In this document: positions 8,238 to 17,050 of the stretch, one piece after another
Layout: the number at the start of each line of letters is the position of its first letter
How positions within the stretch are numbered: the stretch's first letter is position 1
Origin: an uncultured Rhodospirillales bacterium
Lineage (GTDB): Bacteria; Pseudomonadota; Alphaproteobacteria; CAAGCB01; CAG-977
DNA length: 64,000 nt
NCBI GenBank assembly: GCA_902777205.1
Contig: CACYSU010000003.1
Location: 62,001-126,000 of the forward strand
Reading direction: 5' to 3'
Program-made: the position numbers and the translations under genes
The notes under the pieces: model-generated
What the model was told of the DNA's origin: nothing
Seen by the model: the letters and a program-made list of their open reading frames with translations, nothing else
Databases searched by the model: none

Positions 8238-9287
8238 TCAACGTTTCGCGGCGGGGTCGAGCGGCCAGCGCGGCCGCGGGCTGAAATCCAGCGGATCGCT
8301 TTGCCCTGCCAGAAAATGCTCCATCCCCGCCCAAGCGACCATCGCGCCGTTGTCCGTGCACAGGTTCATCGGCGCGGCGGCGAAAGTCAGTTTGTTCTTT
8401 TTCGCCAGATTTTCCAACGCGCCGCGCAGCGCCCGATTGGCGGCGACGCCGCCGGCGACGACCAGATGCGTCCCCTCCGGATGCTCCTTTTTAAACGTTT
8501 TTATGCCGTTTTTCAATCGGGAACACAGCGTTTCCAAAACGGCGCGCTGGAAACAGGCGCACAAATCGGCAATGTCCTTTTCCGACAAAACGGCGTGCTC
8601 CAGAACCCCGTCGGGCGCGAAGCTTTCAACGGCGCGGCGGACGGCTGTTTTCAACCCCGAAAACGACAGGTCGCATCCCGCCTTGCCCACCATGGGGCGC
8701 GGAAAATCGAACCGCGCGGCGTCGCCGTTCAACGCGTACTGTTCGATCTTCGGTCCCCCCGGATAGCCCAGCCCCATCATTTTGGCGGCCTTGTCGAACG
8801 CTTCGCCGGCGGCGTCGTCAACGGTCGCCCCCAGCCGCTTGAACTTTCCGATCCCCTCGGCGATCAAAATCTGGCAATGCCCGCCCGATGTCAGCAGCAG
8901 CAGATAAGGGAACGGCACGTCCTGTCCCAAACGGGCGGTCAGGGCGTGCGCCTCCAGATGATTCACGGCGATAAAGGGCAGGTTGTGTACGGCGGCGATT
9001 GCTTTGGCGGTCATGACGCCGACGATCACGCCGCCGATCAATCCGGGGCCCGCCGACGCGGCGACGGCGGACAAATCCCTGAACGTCACGCCCGCTTTGG
9101 CCAAAGCCGTTTCGACGACGGAACCGACCTTTTGCAAATGGGCGCGCGCGGCGATTTCGGGGACGACGCCGCCGAACGCCTGATGTTCGGCTTGGGAATA
9201 AACGACCGAGGACAGCAGCCTTTTTTGATTGTCAACAACGGCCGCCGCCGTTTCGTCGCAACTGGATTCGATTCCTAAAACAAGCAT
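8238..9287 (-). CDS. tsaD: tRNA N6-threonylcarbamoyladenosine transferase subunit
   Basis: 349 residues from ATG 9287, which follows an AGAGG Shine-Dalgarno and starts directly before LGIESSCDETA. It transfers threonylcarbamoyl to A37 of ANN-reading tRNAs with TsaB and TsaE. Seen: the metal-binding NHLEAH motif near 110, TSGGHC near 135, DDAAGEAFDK near 160, LSFSGLKTA near 215 and VAGGVAANRALR near 270, all standard in the ASKHA-fold TsaD family. Length is normal. Confidence 0.96.
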   Translation of the reverse strand: MLVLGIESSCDETAAAVVDNQKRLLSSVVYSQAEHQAFGGVVPEIAARAHLQKVGSVVETALAKAGVTFRDLSAVAASAGPGLIGGVIVGVMTAKAIAAVHNLPFIAVNHLEAHALTARLGQDVPFPYLLLLTSGGHCQILIAEGIGKFKRLGATVDDAAGEAFDKAAKMMGLGYPGGPKIEQYALNGDAARFDFPRPMVGKAGCDLSFSGLKTAVRRAVESFAPDGVLEHAVLSEKDIADLCACFQRAVLETLCSRLKNGIKTFKKEHPEGTHLVVAGGVAANRALRGALENLAKKNKLTFAAAPMNLCTDNGAMVAWAGMEHFLAGQSDPLDFSPRPRWPLDPAAKR

Positions 9288-9369
9288 TTTGAGCCTCTGA
9301 TGTAAAATTATTCTACCCATACTCGGAAAAAATGGTAAAATCCAGTAGATTTAATCAGGGAGGCTCTTT

Positions 9370-10641
9370 ATGGCAACTGGACAAGACAACCAAGAAACTG
9401 TGGAAACGCAAGGGGAAACGCCCGTTCAAACGGATGAAACGGAACAGACCGCGACGGTCGGTTTCACCCCCGAAGAAACGGAACACTGCCCGTGCTGCTG
9501 TAAAAAACGCGGTTCTTGCAAATACGTCGCCTTTTTGCTGCTGGTCGCCGTCGCGGCCGTTTTCGGCGTCCGCCAGTCGCGCGAAGCCGTGTTGGAAAAA
9601 TACCGCGCGGTCGTCGAACGTTTTTCCGCGCAGCAGGTCGAACAGCCCGCCGCGCAACCGGAAACATCGGCCGAAACCGCTCGGCCCGCGGCTGAAACCG
9701 TTCAGCCCGCCGAACTGTCCGTCCGCGTCGAACAGCTGGAAAACCAGCGCGATTTCGACAACGCGGATGTCATCGTCGCGACGGTCGAGGAAAAGCCCGA
9801 CCTGACGGCCGGTCTGTCCGCGCTGGAACAGAACCAGCAGACGCTGAACGACGAAATCGCGCGCCTGCGTTCGGAAATCGACGCTTTGCGCGCCGCGATG
9901 CCCAAATCCGGTTTGATTGAGGAACGGCTGCTGGCCGTCAACGCCCGCGCCGACGCGTTTGAACAGAAACTGGTCGAGGAAAGCGTCAAGATCGAACGCA
10001 TGGAACGCAACAAAGCCGACGCGTCGTCCGTGTTGTCAATGATGACGCGGCTGGAAATCACGGAACGCAAGTTGCGCGCGTCGAACGCGGAAAAAGCGCG
10101 CGCCGCCGCTTTGCTGTTGGCGGTGTACCAGATGCGCGAATCCGCCGCGTCGGGACAGAGTTTTCTGACCGAACAGCAGGCCGCGCTGGCTTTGGCGTCG
10201 TCGAAACCGCGAATCGCCGAATACCTGCGTTCGCTGTCCGTCGCCGCGGATCAGGGCGTGTGGACGAAAACCGCGCTGACCCAATCGTTTTCGGCCTATG
10301 CCGACAAAGCCGTTTTGTCCGAATCGGTCAGCCCCAAACAGGATTGGTTCCATCAGGCCTTGAATTCCCTGAAAAAACTGGTCGTCATCCGCCGCATCGA
10401 CGCCGTGACGCAAGAGGATATGTCCACGCAGGCCGTTTTGGCGCGCGCGCAGCAGGCCGTCAACGCGGGCGATCTGACCGTCGCCGTTTTGCATTTGCAG
10501 GCGCTGCGCGGAACCGCCGCCGATGAAATGAAAGAATGGACGCAGGCGGCGCAGCGTTACGTGACGACGCAGAAAACGATCAACGAAACCGTCGCCGCCG
10601 TGCTGGGGGTTCTGTACGCCGAACAGGCCAAGGGGGAATGA
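9370..10641 (+). CDS. Mitofilin-like (COG4223) membrane protein
   Basis: 423 residues. A GGGAGG Shine-Dalgarno precedes ATG 9370. The first ~45 residues are acidic and polar, with a Cys cluster (HCPCCCKK) just before the single membrane helix at about 55-68 (VAFLLLVAVAAVFGV). The rest is periplasmic and largely coiled coil (about 85-230), with a helical C-terminal domain. The order membrane helix, coiled coil, C-terminal domain and the position directly before the HemY-type gene fit the alphaproteobacterial mitofilin relatives linked to envelope organisation. The family call is by architecture and synteny. Confidence 0.7.
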   Translation: MATGQDNQETVETQGETPVQTDETEQTATVGFTPEETEHCPCCCKKRGSCKYVAFLLLVAVAAVFGVRQSREAVLEKYRAVVERFSAQQVEQPAAQPETSAETARPAAETVQPAELSVRVEQLENQRDFDNADVIVATVEEKPDLTAGLSALEQNQQTLNDEIARLRSEIDALRAAMPKSGLIEERLLAVNARADAFEQKLVEESVKIERMERNKADASSVLSMMTRLEITERKLRASNAEKARAAALLLAVYQMRESAASGQSFLTEQQAALALASSKPRIAEYLRSLSVAADQGVWTKTALTQSFSAYADKAVLSESVSPKQDWFHQALNSLKKLVVIRRIDAVTQEDMSTQAVLARAQQAVNAGDLTVAVLHLQALRGTAADEMKEWTQAAQRYVTTQKTINETVAAVLGVLYAEQAKGE

Positions 10642-10644
10642 TTG

Positions 10645-11955
10645 ATGATCAGAATCGTTTGGAACGCAATTCTTCTGGGAATTATCGCTCTGGCGGCGGC
10701 TTGGCTGTCGAACAATCCGGGGACGCTGCACATTGAATGGATCGGCTATTCCGTTCAAACGTCCGTGGCGGTCGTCATCGGCGTCGTCGCCGTTTTGTAC
10801 GCCGTGTTTTATGTCTTTTTGGCCAAACCGCTGTTGGTGCTGACGCAAAAGATCGCGTTTTGGACGGGCGCGGACAAGCGCGCGCATAAAATCGCGAAAT
10901 CCGAAGTCAACCGCGAAATCGACCGTTATACCTTGCTGGGCGACGGGTTGACCGCGCTGGCGGCGGGGGATGTCGCCGCGGCGCAGAAAACGGCCAAGCG
11001 TTTGGAAAAAAGCTTTGCCGACGAACCGTTTAAAATCAAAGTGTTTCAGGCTCAGCTGGCCGAAGCGAAAGGTAACACGGCCGAAGCTTTGCGCCTGTTC
11101 GACGAACTGTCCGCCGACGACGCGACGCGTTTGCTGGGGACGCGGGGCAAGATTCGCCTGCTGCGTCTGACCGGCAACATGGCCAAAGCGACGGAGCTGT
11201 GCGCCGGATTGCTGTCGATGAAAAATCCGCCCGCTTGGGTTCTGTCCGAAGCGTTTGAATTGCAGATTCACGAAAAGCAGTGGGCGCAGGCGATCGCGAC
11301 GCTGGAAAAAGCCTATAAGCAGGATCTGTTCGACAAGCTGACGGCCAAGCGGCTGAAAGCTTCCGTTTTGCTGGAACAGGCCGCCGGCGCGGCGGACGCC
11401 GCCGAACGCGAAAGACTGATCCGCGCGGCGCACGACACCGACGAAACGTTCGTGCGCGCGGCCGTCCAGACCGCCGAATTGGATGTCGCCACGGGCGAAC
11501 CGAAAAAGGCGCGCCGCCTGTTGCAAAAGGTGTGGAAACTTTCCCCCAGCTGGGCGGTGTACGAAGTGTATCTGACGCTGACGGCGCAGGAATCGCCGAT
11601 CGAAGCGGTCAAGGATGTCGAAGAGCTGATCGCCGGCAATCCGAAAGCCGTGATCAACGATCTGGTTCTGGCCGACTGTTCGCTGAAAGCGCGGCTGTGG
11701 GGACAGGCGAAGGCCGCCGTGAACCGCTATCTGGCCGGACATCCGGATTCCAAGCGCGCCCTGATGATGGCGGAGGAAATCGCCGCGTGCAATCAGGACG
11801 AAAAGGCCGCGGACGAATACCGCGAACGCGCGTCCGACGCGCCGGCGGAAATGCCGTATTATTGCGAAGTCTGCCACACGCCGTTTGAAAAGGATCACAC
11901 GACTTGCCCCGTTTGCCACACGCTGGGGGCGATTCATTTGGCGGATGTGCCTTAA
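10645..11955 (+). CDS. HemY N-terminal domain / TPR membrane protein
   Basis: 436 residues from ATG 10645, 3 nt after the previous stop. Two N-terminal membrane helices (about 5-22 and 38-62) with the HemY_N phrase AAAWLSNNPGTLHIEWIGY, then a long helical TPR-like region. The extreme C-terminus has a Cys4 zinc-ribbon, YYCEVCHTPF...TCPVCHTLG, like that of LapB and some alphaproteobacterial HemY proteins. Despite the name, this family is not an oxidase; its link to heme synthesis is mostly by gene neighbourhood. Here hemC and hemD are missing next to it. Confidence 0.85.
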   Translation: MIRIVWNAILLGIIALAAAWLSNNPGTLHIEWIGYSVQTSVAVVIGVVAVLYAVFYVFLAKPLLVLTQKIAFWTGADKRAHKIAKSEVNREIDRYTLLGDGLTALAAGDVAAAQKTAKRLEKSFADEPFKIKVFQAQLAEAKGNTAEALRLFDELSADDATRLLGTRGKIRLLRLTGNMAKATELCAGLLSMKNPPAWVLSEAFELQIHEKQWAQAIATLEKAYKQDLFDKLTAKRLKASVLLEQAAGAADAAERERLIRAAHDTDETFVRAAVQTAELDVATGEPKKARRLLQKVWKLSPSWAVYEVYLTLTAQESPIEAVKDVEELIAGNPKAVINDLVLADCSLKARLWGQAKAAVNRYLAGHPDSKRALMMAEEIAACNQDEKAADEYRERASDAPAEMPYYCEVCHTPFEKDHTTCPVCHTLGAIHLADVP

Positions 11956-11972
11956 AAAAACATAACAATATG

Positions 11973-12010
11973 TACGCGCCCCGCCTTTGCCGGCGGGACG
12001 TGTTTTTTTT
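11973..12010 (+). terminator. Terminator after the HemY operon
   Basis: CCCGCC / GGCGGG core (11980-11985, 11992-11997) extended by further pairs and followed by eight T at 12003-12010. It lies between the HemY-type gene and the guanidinium exporter gene. Confidence 0.8.
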
Positions 12011-12031
12011 CTGTCTGGAAGTGAAGTGAAA

Positions 12032-12352
12032 ATGGCTTGGGTTTATCTGTTCGTCGCCGGAATTTTTGAAACGGTTTGGGCGGTTGCGATGAAATACGCG
12101 GAAGGGTTCACGAAACCGCTGCCCGGCGTGATTGTCGTTGTCGGTATGGCGCTCAGTGTTTGGTTGCTGGGCGTCGCGGTCAAAACACTGCCGCTGGGGA
12201 CGGCATACGCCGTTTGGACGGGAATCGGGGCGGTCGGCGCCGTTGTTTACGGCATCATGTTTTTCGGCGAACCCGCCACGTTCGCGCGGCTGGCGTTCGT
12301 CGGGCTGATTATCGTCGGTCTGGTCGGGTTGAAAGTGGTTTCGGCGGAATAA
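12032..12352 (+). CDS. sugE: SMR-family guanidinium exporter (Gdx/SugE)
   Basis: 106 residues, four membrane helices. The start at 12032 begins MAWVYLFVAGIFETVWAV, with the essential Glu of helix 1 at position 13. LPLGTAYAVWTGIGAVGA (about 57-74) is the highly conserved SugE/Gdx helix 3 text, and GLVGLKV closes helix 4. Known members of this subgroup export guanidinium in exchange for protons. I see no guanidine riboswitch upstream, only the terminator of the previous operon, so regulation is not apparent. Confidence 0.9.
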   Translation: MAWVYLFVAGIFETVWAVAMKYAEGFTKPLPGVIVVVGMALSVWLLGVAVKTLPLGTAYAVWTGIGAVGAVVYGIMFFGEPATFARLAFVGLIIVGLVGLKVVSAE

Positions 12353-12391
12353 TCTGAAACCGGCAGCCGGACAAAAGACAACCGGACAATG

Positions 12392-12427
12392 AAAAAGCCC
12401 GCCCCTTTAAAAAGGCGGGCTTTGCGT
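12392..12427. terminator. Bidirectional terminator
   Basis: AAAGCCCGCC / GGCGGGCTTT (12394-12403 and 12414-12423), with A-rich and T-rich flanks, between the convergent sugE and rppH genes. Confidence 0.85.
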
Positions 12428-12445
12428 TTTCAGGTGAAAAATTCC

Positions 12446-12937
12446 TTATTTCTTCGCGTCTTCGCGCACGGCGTCGATGAACGGCATAAACTCGTCAACG
12501 ACCTGACGGTAAACGTCGCGTTTGAAATCGACGATCAAATCGACGACCTGTTCGGCGGGAACCCATTTCCACGCGTTGAATTCCGCGTCGGGGCGGTCGA
12601 TTTGAATTTCGTTTTCGTCGCCTGTGAATTGGAACAAAAACCATTTTTGCGTCTGGCCGGCGAATTTCTTTTTCTTTTCGCTGACGAAATTGACGTTCGC
12701 GGGAAAATCGTAAGTGTACCAACGCGTGCTTTCCGCGATCGTTTCAACGGACGACACGCCGGTTTCCTCAAACAATTCGCGCAGCGCGGCGCGGTGTTCG
12801 TCCTCGCCTTTGTCAATGCCGCCCTGCGGCATCTGCCACGCCTTTTCGCGCGTATCGACGCGGTGCGCCACAAACACGTCGCCAACGGCGTTCAACAGCA
12901 TGATGCCGACATTCGGGCGGTAGGTTTTCTGATTCAT
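12446..12937 (-). CDS. rppH: RNA pyrophosphohydrolase
   Basis: 163 residues from ATG 12937, which overlaps the TGA of the upstream gene (ATGA). RppH removes pyrophosphate from 5' triphosphate mRNA ends and so triggers decay. The Nudix box is complete: GGIDKGEDEHRAALRELFEETGV at about 38-60, split here only by numbering, with the REXXEE core. YRPNVGIMLLN at the start and RWYTYDFP are typical RppH text. It is the last gene of the gpmI-envC-ctpA-deacetylase-rppH operon, a conserved alphaproteobacterial order. Confidence 0.94.
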   Translation of the reverse strand: MNQKTYRPNVGIMLLNAVGDVFVAHRVDTREKAWQMPQGGIDKGEDEHRAALRELFEETGVSSVETIAESTRWYTYDFPANVNFVSEKKKKFAGQTQKWFLFQFTGDENEIQIDRPDAEFNAWKWVPAEQVVDLIVDFKRDVYRQVVDEFMPFIDAVREDAKK

Positions 12938-14496
12938 TTTCCAGCCTCTTTTTGTTCCAGATAATAGGACAGCGGGACGAAAGCCAGTTCCGGCACGGGG
13001 GCGTCCTCGGTCGGGGCGAACGATTTCATCCATTCTTCGACAACGACCAGCGTGACGGGGACGGTTTCGACGCGCACGAACGCCGATCCTTTTTTCAACG
13101 CGATTTGCCGCGCCTGTTCCAGCTTCGCGCGAATGGCGGCGCGGTAAAAGTTTTCGGAAATGTGAACGTCGGGGCGGGCGGCCTTTTTGAATTTCGGCAT
13201 CCGCGGATCGTCCGTGCCGTCAATGTAAACCAGCCCGCGGCCGACGATTTCCTCGTAAAACGATTTCATTTGCGCGCCGGAATAGGAAAAGTTCTCTTTG
13301 GCCATGGCGGCGACGCCGATATAGGCGACATCATGCCCCAAAACCTTGTGCAAACGCTTGCGGTTTTCCTGTTCGGGCAGCCCCGTGACCAACCCCAGCG
13401 GCCCCGGATCGGTGTCGGGGAACACGCCTTGCTGCATGGGCAGGTTCAGCAGCGTTTCATGACCGGTGCGGCGGGCGTTCGCGATATAGGTTTTCAGCTT
13501 GTCCGCATAGGGGGTGAACGCCATCGACACCGTCGCGGGCAGGGTGTTGATGGCCGCTTCGGTGGCGTTCGCGCGCTTGCCCAGCCCCGTGAACAGCACG
13601 GCGACATACGGCGTTTGCGGCGGAATTTCGACCGGACGGCTGTACGCCTGAAACGGCGAGTTGTCCTTTGTTTTCACGGGCAGCTTGCCATAGCGCGATT
13701 CCCGCTGCAGATCCGCCAGCGGTTCGATGATGTGCAGCGGCACCGCGTTCGCGGGGAATCCTTTTTTGATCAGCGAAAAGTCGGGCAGGGAAGTGTTCAG
13801 CGTCGTTTTGATCAAATCGGGCTGCGGCGGTTCGCCGGAATAAGAGGACACGGGAACGACGGCGTTTCCGGCCGGTTCCGTCAGTTTCAGATTCGGCGCG
13901 GCGGCGGGGTTTTTCGCGGTTTTTTCCGGTTCGGCCGTTTTTTCAGCCTGTTTTTCCGGTTTGTCGGCGTCAAAGGCGGCCAAAGCCGATTCCAAGTTGT
14001 TCAAAACGGCTTGTTTCTTTTGATCCTTGTCGTCGCGCTGTTTTTGCAAACCGGCGATTTCGTCGATTTTCTTCTGTTCGGCGGCCTGCTTTTCCCGTTC
14101 CAGCTTTTGCAATTCCGGCGACAGGACGGCGGCGGGTTCGGGCGTTTTTTCCGGTTCGACCATTTCCTTTAACGCGCCGGCGGTCTGTTCCATATTTTCC
14201 TTTGCGCGTTCCAGCCGTTCGATCAAATCGACGTTTTCGGACGGCGCGCTTTTCTCCGCTTTCTGTTCAGGCGGCTGCGGGTCGATCAGCGATCCCGCCC
14301 CGATCGTTTTTCCAGCCAGATCGAACGTCGCCGTGATCGCGGGCGACCGGATGAAATCGACGTAAACGCCCGCGGCCGCGCAAACGAAAGACACGGCGGC
14401 CGTGGCGGCGACGGCGCGGAACGCCCGCATCCGTCCGGCGTTCAGCCCTTCGTTGGAAAAGGGGGAGGTTTCAGCTTTGCCGCCGGTCATCGTCAT
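12934..14496 (-). CDS. Divergent polysaccharide deacetylase family protein
   Basis: 520 residues. An N-terminal cytoplasmic tail, one membrane helix at about 25-45, a long charged linker (about 65-200, rich in Glu, Lys, Ala, coiled coil) and a C-terminal domain of ~240 residues starting at PYVAVLFTGLG. That domain carries the DUF610/YibQ divergent deacetylase phrases: LPATVSMAFTPYA, GHETLLNLPMQ and YIDGTDDPR. It is anchored in the inner membrane facing the periplasm. ATGA overlaps on both sides show tight coupling to ctpA and rppH. Enzyme activity of this branch is not proven. Confidence 0.88.
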   Translation of the reverse strand: MTMTGGKAETSPFSNEGLNAGRMRAFRAVAATAAVSFVCAAAGVYVDFIRSPAITATFDLAGKTIGAGSLIDPQPPEQKAEKSAPSENVDLIERLERAKENMEQTAGALKEMVEPEKTPEPAAVLSPELQKLEREKQAAEQKKIDEIAGLQKQRDDKDQKKQAVLNNLESALAAFDADKPEKQAEKTAEPEKTAKNPAAAPNLKLTEPAGNAVVPVSSYSGEPPQPDLIKTTLNTSLPDFSLIKKGFPANAVPLHIIEPLADLQRESRYGKLPVKTKDNSPFQAYSRPVEIPPQTPYVAVLFTGLGKRANATEAAINTLPATVSMAFTPYADKLKTYIANARRTGHETLLNLPMQQGVFPDTDPGPLGLVTGLPEQENRKRLHKVLGHDVAYIGVAAMAKENFSYSGAQMKSFYEEIVGRGLVYIDGTDDPRMPKFKKAARPDVHISENFYRAAIRAKLEQARQIALKKGSAFVRVETVPVTLVVVEEWMKSFAPTEDAPVPELAFVPLSYYLEQKEAGK

Positions 14497-15857
14497 TCAC
14501 GTCCGGAACGGTAGATGCCCATCGCCTTGACGATGTCGATCGCGCGATCCAACTGATAATCCTCGATCTTTTTTTCCTCTTTCGGCTTTTCGTCGAACGG
14601 GTCGCGCTCTTTGTCCTTCGCCTTGGCCTTTTTGTCCTTTTTCTCTTTCATCGTTTTGTCTTTGGACGTTTTGTCCTCGTCCTGCTTGGCCAGCGCGTTG
14701 GAAAAGGACGCTTCGGCGAAATCGTCGGAACGAACGGCGAAGTATTCGACGTGTGCGGGCGGAATCACGATGTCCGGTTCAATGCCTTTGGCTTGGATCG
14801 AACGGCCGGACGGGGTGTAATAGCGCGCGGTCGTCAAACGGATCGCGCCGAATCCCGTGACGGGGATGACGGTTTGAACCGACCCTTTGCCGAACGAACG
14901 CATTCCGGCGATGACGGCGCGTTTGTGATCCTGCAGCGCGCCGGCGACGATTTCCGCGGCCGAAGCCGACCCTTCGTTGATCAAAACGACGATCGGTTTG
15001 TTTTTGGTGACATCGCCCTTTGTCGCGCTGTAACGCTGCGTTTCCTCGGCGCGGCGGGGGCGCGTGGAAACGATTTCGCCTTCGTTCAAAAACAGGTCGG
15101 CGACGGATACGGCCTGTTCCAGCAATCCGCCGGGGTTGTTACGCAGATCAAGGACGTATCCGGACAGATCCGCGTTTTCCTTTTGAATTTTTTCGATGGC
15201 TTTTTTCACATCGTCGGTTGTCGTTTCGGAAAACGACGAAATGCGGATATAACCGACGGCGGGATCTTTTTCCTCGGTTTTGACGGAACGGATTTTAATG
15301 TTGTCACGGGTCAGCGAGACATCGAACGGGTCTTTGTTCCGCCGCCGGATCGTCAGCTTGACCTTCGATTTGACGGGGCCGCGCATTTTTTCGACCGCCT
15401 GCGTCAGCGTTTCGCCCAAAACGGTCGTGCCGTCGATGTGGGTGATGTAATCGCCCGCCTGAATTCCGGCTTTGAACGCGGGGGTGTCGTCGATCGGGGA
15501 AATGACCTTGACGAAACCGTTGTCCATGGTGACTTCGATGCCCAGACCGCCGAATTCGCCCTTGGTCTGTTCGCGCATATCCTTGAACGTTTCGGCGTCC
15601 AGATACGACGAATGCGGGTCGAGCGACGACAGCATCCCGTTGATCGCGTATTCGATCAGCTTGTCTTCGCCGACCTCTTCGACATAGTCCGTTTTGGCGC
15701 GTTTCAGCGTTTCGCTGAACACGTTCAGGTATTTGTAAACCAGCGCGGCCTGTTCTTCCGGCGATTTGGGCTTTTGCGCCTTTTGCGCGGCGCGGGCGCC
15801 GTCATTGCACAGCAAAGCCAGCGTCATGGCGAAAACCGTCAAAGCGAAACGTTTCAT
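14493..15857 (-). CDS. ctpA: Carboxy-terminal processing protease (S41)
   Basis: 454 residues with a signal peptide (MKRFALTVFAMTLALL, cleavage near residue 23). A PDZ domain lies at about 90-175, with the GLGIEV carboxylate-binding loop. The S41 catalytic Ser is in NEGSASAAEIVAGAL (about 293-307) and the Lys in RSFGKGSVQT. Such proteases cleave periplasmic proteins, often peptidoglycan enzymes, which suits the neighbouring envC-type gene. Odd feature: the last third includes a highly charged Lys/Asp/Glu insertion (about 375-430) before a normal YQLDRAIDIVKA end. Confidence 0.94.
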   Translation of the reverse strand: MKRFALTVFAMTLALLCNDGARAAQKAQKPKSPEEQAALVYKYLNVFSETLKRAKTDYVEEVGEDKLIEYAINGMLSSLDPHSSYLDAETFKDMREQTKGEFGGLGIEVTMDNGFVKVISPIDDTPAFKAGIQAGDYITHIDGTTVLGETLTQAVEKMRGPVKSKVKLTIRRRNKDPFDVSLTRDNIKIRSVKTEEKDPAVGYIRISSFSETTTDDVKKAIEKIQKENADLSGYVLDLRNNPGGLLEQAVSVADLFLNEGEIVSTRPRRAEETQRYSATKGDVTKNKPIVVLINEGSASAAEIVAGALQDHKRAVIAGMRSFGKGSVQTVIPVTGFGAIRLTTARYYTPSGRSIQAKGIEPDIVIPPAHVEYFAVRSDDFAEASFSNALAKQDEDKTSKDKTMKEKKDKKAKAKDKERDPFDEKPKEEKKIEDYQLDRAIDIVKAMGIYRSGRE

Positions 15858-15868
15858 CTGTTATTCCT

Positions 15869-17029
15869 TTATCCGTTGTTTCGGCCGCTCAACCAACCGG
15901 CGGGGTTGATCGGCTGTCCGTTCTTTCTCAGTTCAATATACAACGTCGGTTGGGATTGCGCCACCATTATTCCGACGGGTTCGCCCGCCAGCAGCGATTG
16001 GCCGACCGATGTGTCCAGCCGTCCTATTCCGGCCAGCAAAGTGTGGTATCCGTCGCCGTGTTCGATGATGACCAGCCGCCCGTATCCGCGGAACGCCCCC
16101 GCGAACAGCACCGTGCCGTCATAGGGCGAAATGACTTGCGCGTTTGCGCGCGTGCGGATGGTGATGCCTTTGGCCGTCGCGCCCGCTTCGGTCGGATCGC
16201 CGAATTTTTTAATGACGACGCCTTTGACGGGATAAGGGATGCGGCCTTTCGCGGCCATGAAAGCCCCCGTCGGCGTGCCCGACCGCTTCGGCGTTTCGGC
16301 GGCGCGCCGTTTGCTTTCGGCTTCCAATTTCGCCAGCAACTCTTTCAAGTCGCCGGCCTGCTTCGCCAGATTTTCGGCCTTGGCCTTCGCGCGGGAACTT
16401 TCGCTGGCGAAAGCGGTTTGCAGCTGGGACTTTTTCTTGATCAGCACGTTCATGTCGCGGCGTTTTTCATCCAGCCGCCGCGTCATCGTTTTGATCTGCG
16501 CGTACTGGGCGCGGATGGCCGTCGTCAGGCTGGCGATTTTGTTCAAATCCTTGCGCAGCCCTTCGGTCGAATATTCCAGTCGGGGGACGGCTTCGCGCAG
16601 CAGCAGCGCGCTGCGCAGCGTGTCCTGCGGGGGCAGGGGCTGGGCGATCAACGCTTCGGTCGGCTTGAACGCCAGTGATTGCAGCGCGGCCAAAACGCGC
16701 ATCCGCTGGGCGCGCCGGATCTCCAGCCGGTTTTTCATCAGGGACTGCTGCGCCTCGAATTCGGCCAGCTTTTGTTCCAACCGGTCAAGGCTTTCCTCCT
16801 GTTCCTGAATCGATCCTGCGGCGGCGACCATTTTTCGGCGCACGTCCAGAATTTCCTTTTGAACGCTTTTCGCCTGTTCGCGCAATTTTTTATGCTCGCG
16901 CCGCGCCTGTTCGATCTGGCTGTTGACGCGCGACAGCTCCGATTTCGCCGACGCGGAATCGGGATTCGCGGCATGACAAAGGGACGACAAAGCCAGTCCC
17001 GCCAAAAAAACGGGCGCAAAAAGCTTCAT
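15869..17029 (-). CDS. EnvC-like murein hydrolase activator (LytM/M23 fold)
   Basis: 386 residues from ATG 17029 (AGAGGG Shine-Dalgarno), starting with a signal peptide MKLFAPVFLAGLALSSLCHA. Coiled coil covers about 30-245, and a LytM domain covers about 265-380 (YPVKGVVIKKFGD, VISPYDGTVLFAG, GRLVIIEHGDGYHTLLAGI). The usual zinc ligands HxxxD and HxH are not intact: GATAKGITIR replaces the first site and only one His remains in GYHTLL. That is the degenerate EnvC/NlpD pattern of amidase activators, so a regulatory role in septal peptidoglycan splitting is likely. Confidence 0.85.
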   Translation of the reverse strand: MKLFAPVFLAGLALSSLCHAANPDSASAKSELSRVNSQIEQARREHKKLREQAKSVQKEILDVRRKMVAAAGSIQEQEESLDRLEQKLAEFEAQQSLMKNRLEIRRAQRMRVLAALQSLAFKPTEALIAQPLPPQDTLRSALLLREAVPRLEYSTEGLRKDLNKIASLTTAIRAQYAQIKTMTRRLDEKRRDMNVLIKKKSQLQTAFASESSRAKAKAENLAKQAGDLKELLAKLEAESKRRAAETPKRSGTPTGAFMAAKGRIPYPVKGVVIKKFGDPTEAGATAKGITIRTRANAQVISPYDGTVLFAGAFRGYGRLVIIEHGDGYHTLLAGIGRLDTSVGQSLLAGEPVGIMVAQSQPTLYIELRKNGQPINPAGWLSGRNNG

Positions 17030-17050
17030 CGTCCCTCTGAAAACCATGCT

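Noticed and set aside
7287..9278. Very long plus-strand open frame (663 codons) opposite gpsA and tsaD
   Set aside because: It is the mirror of two clear housekeeping genes; the translation is rich in Arg, Gln and His with no domain. Similar shadows occur opposite the 5475-7127, 10036-11937 and 16679-18610 regions because of GC-rich codon use.
11973..12031. Possible guanidine riboswitch before sugE
   Set aside because: The only structure is a plain hairpin with eight T that ends the upstream operon; the conserved ACGR loops of the mini-ykkC type are not present.
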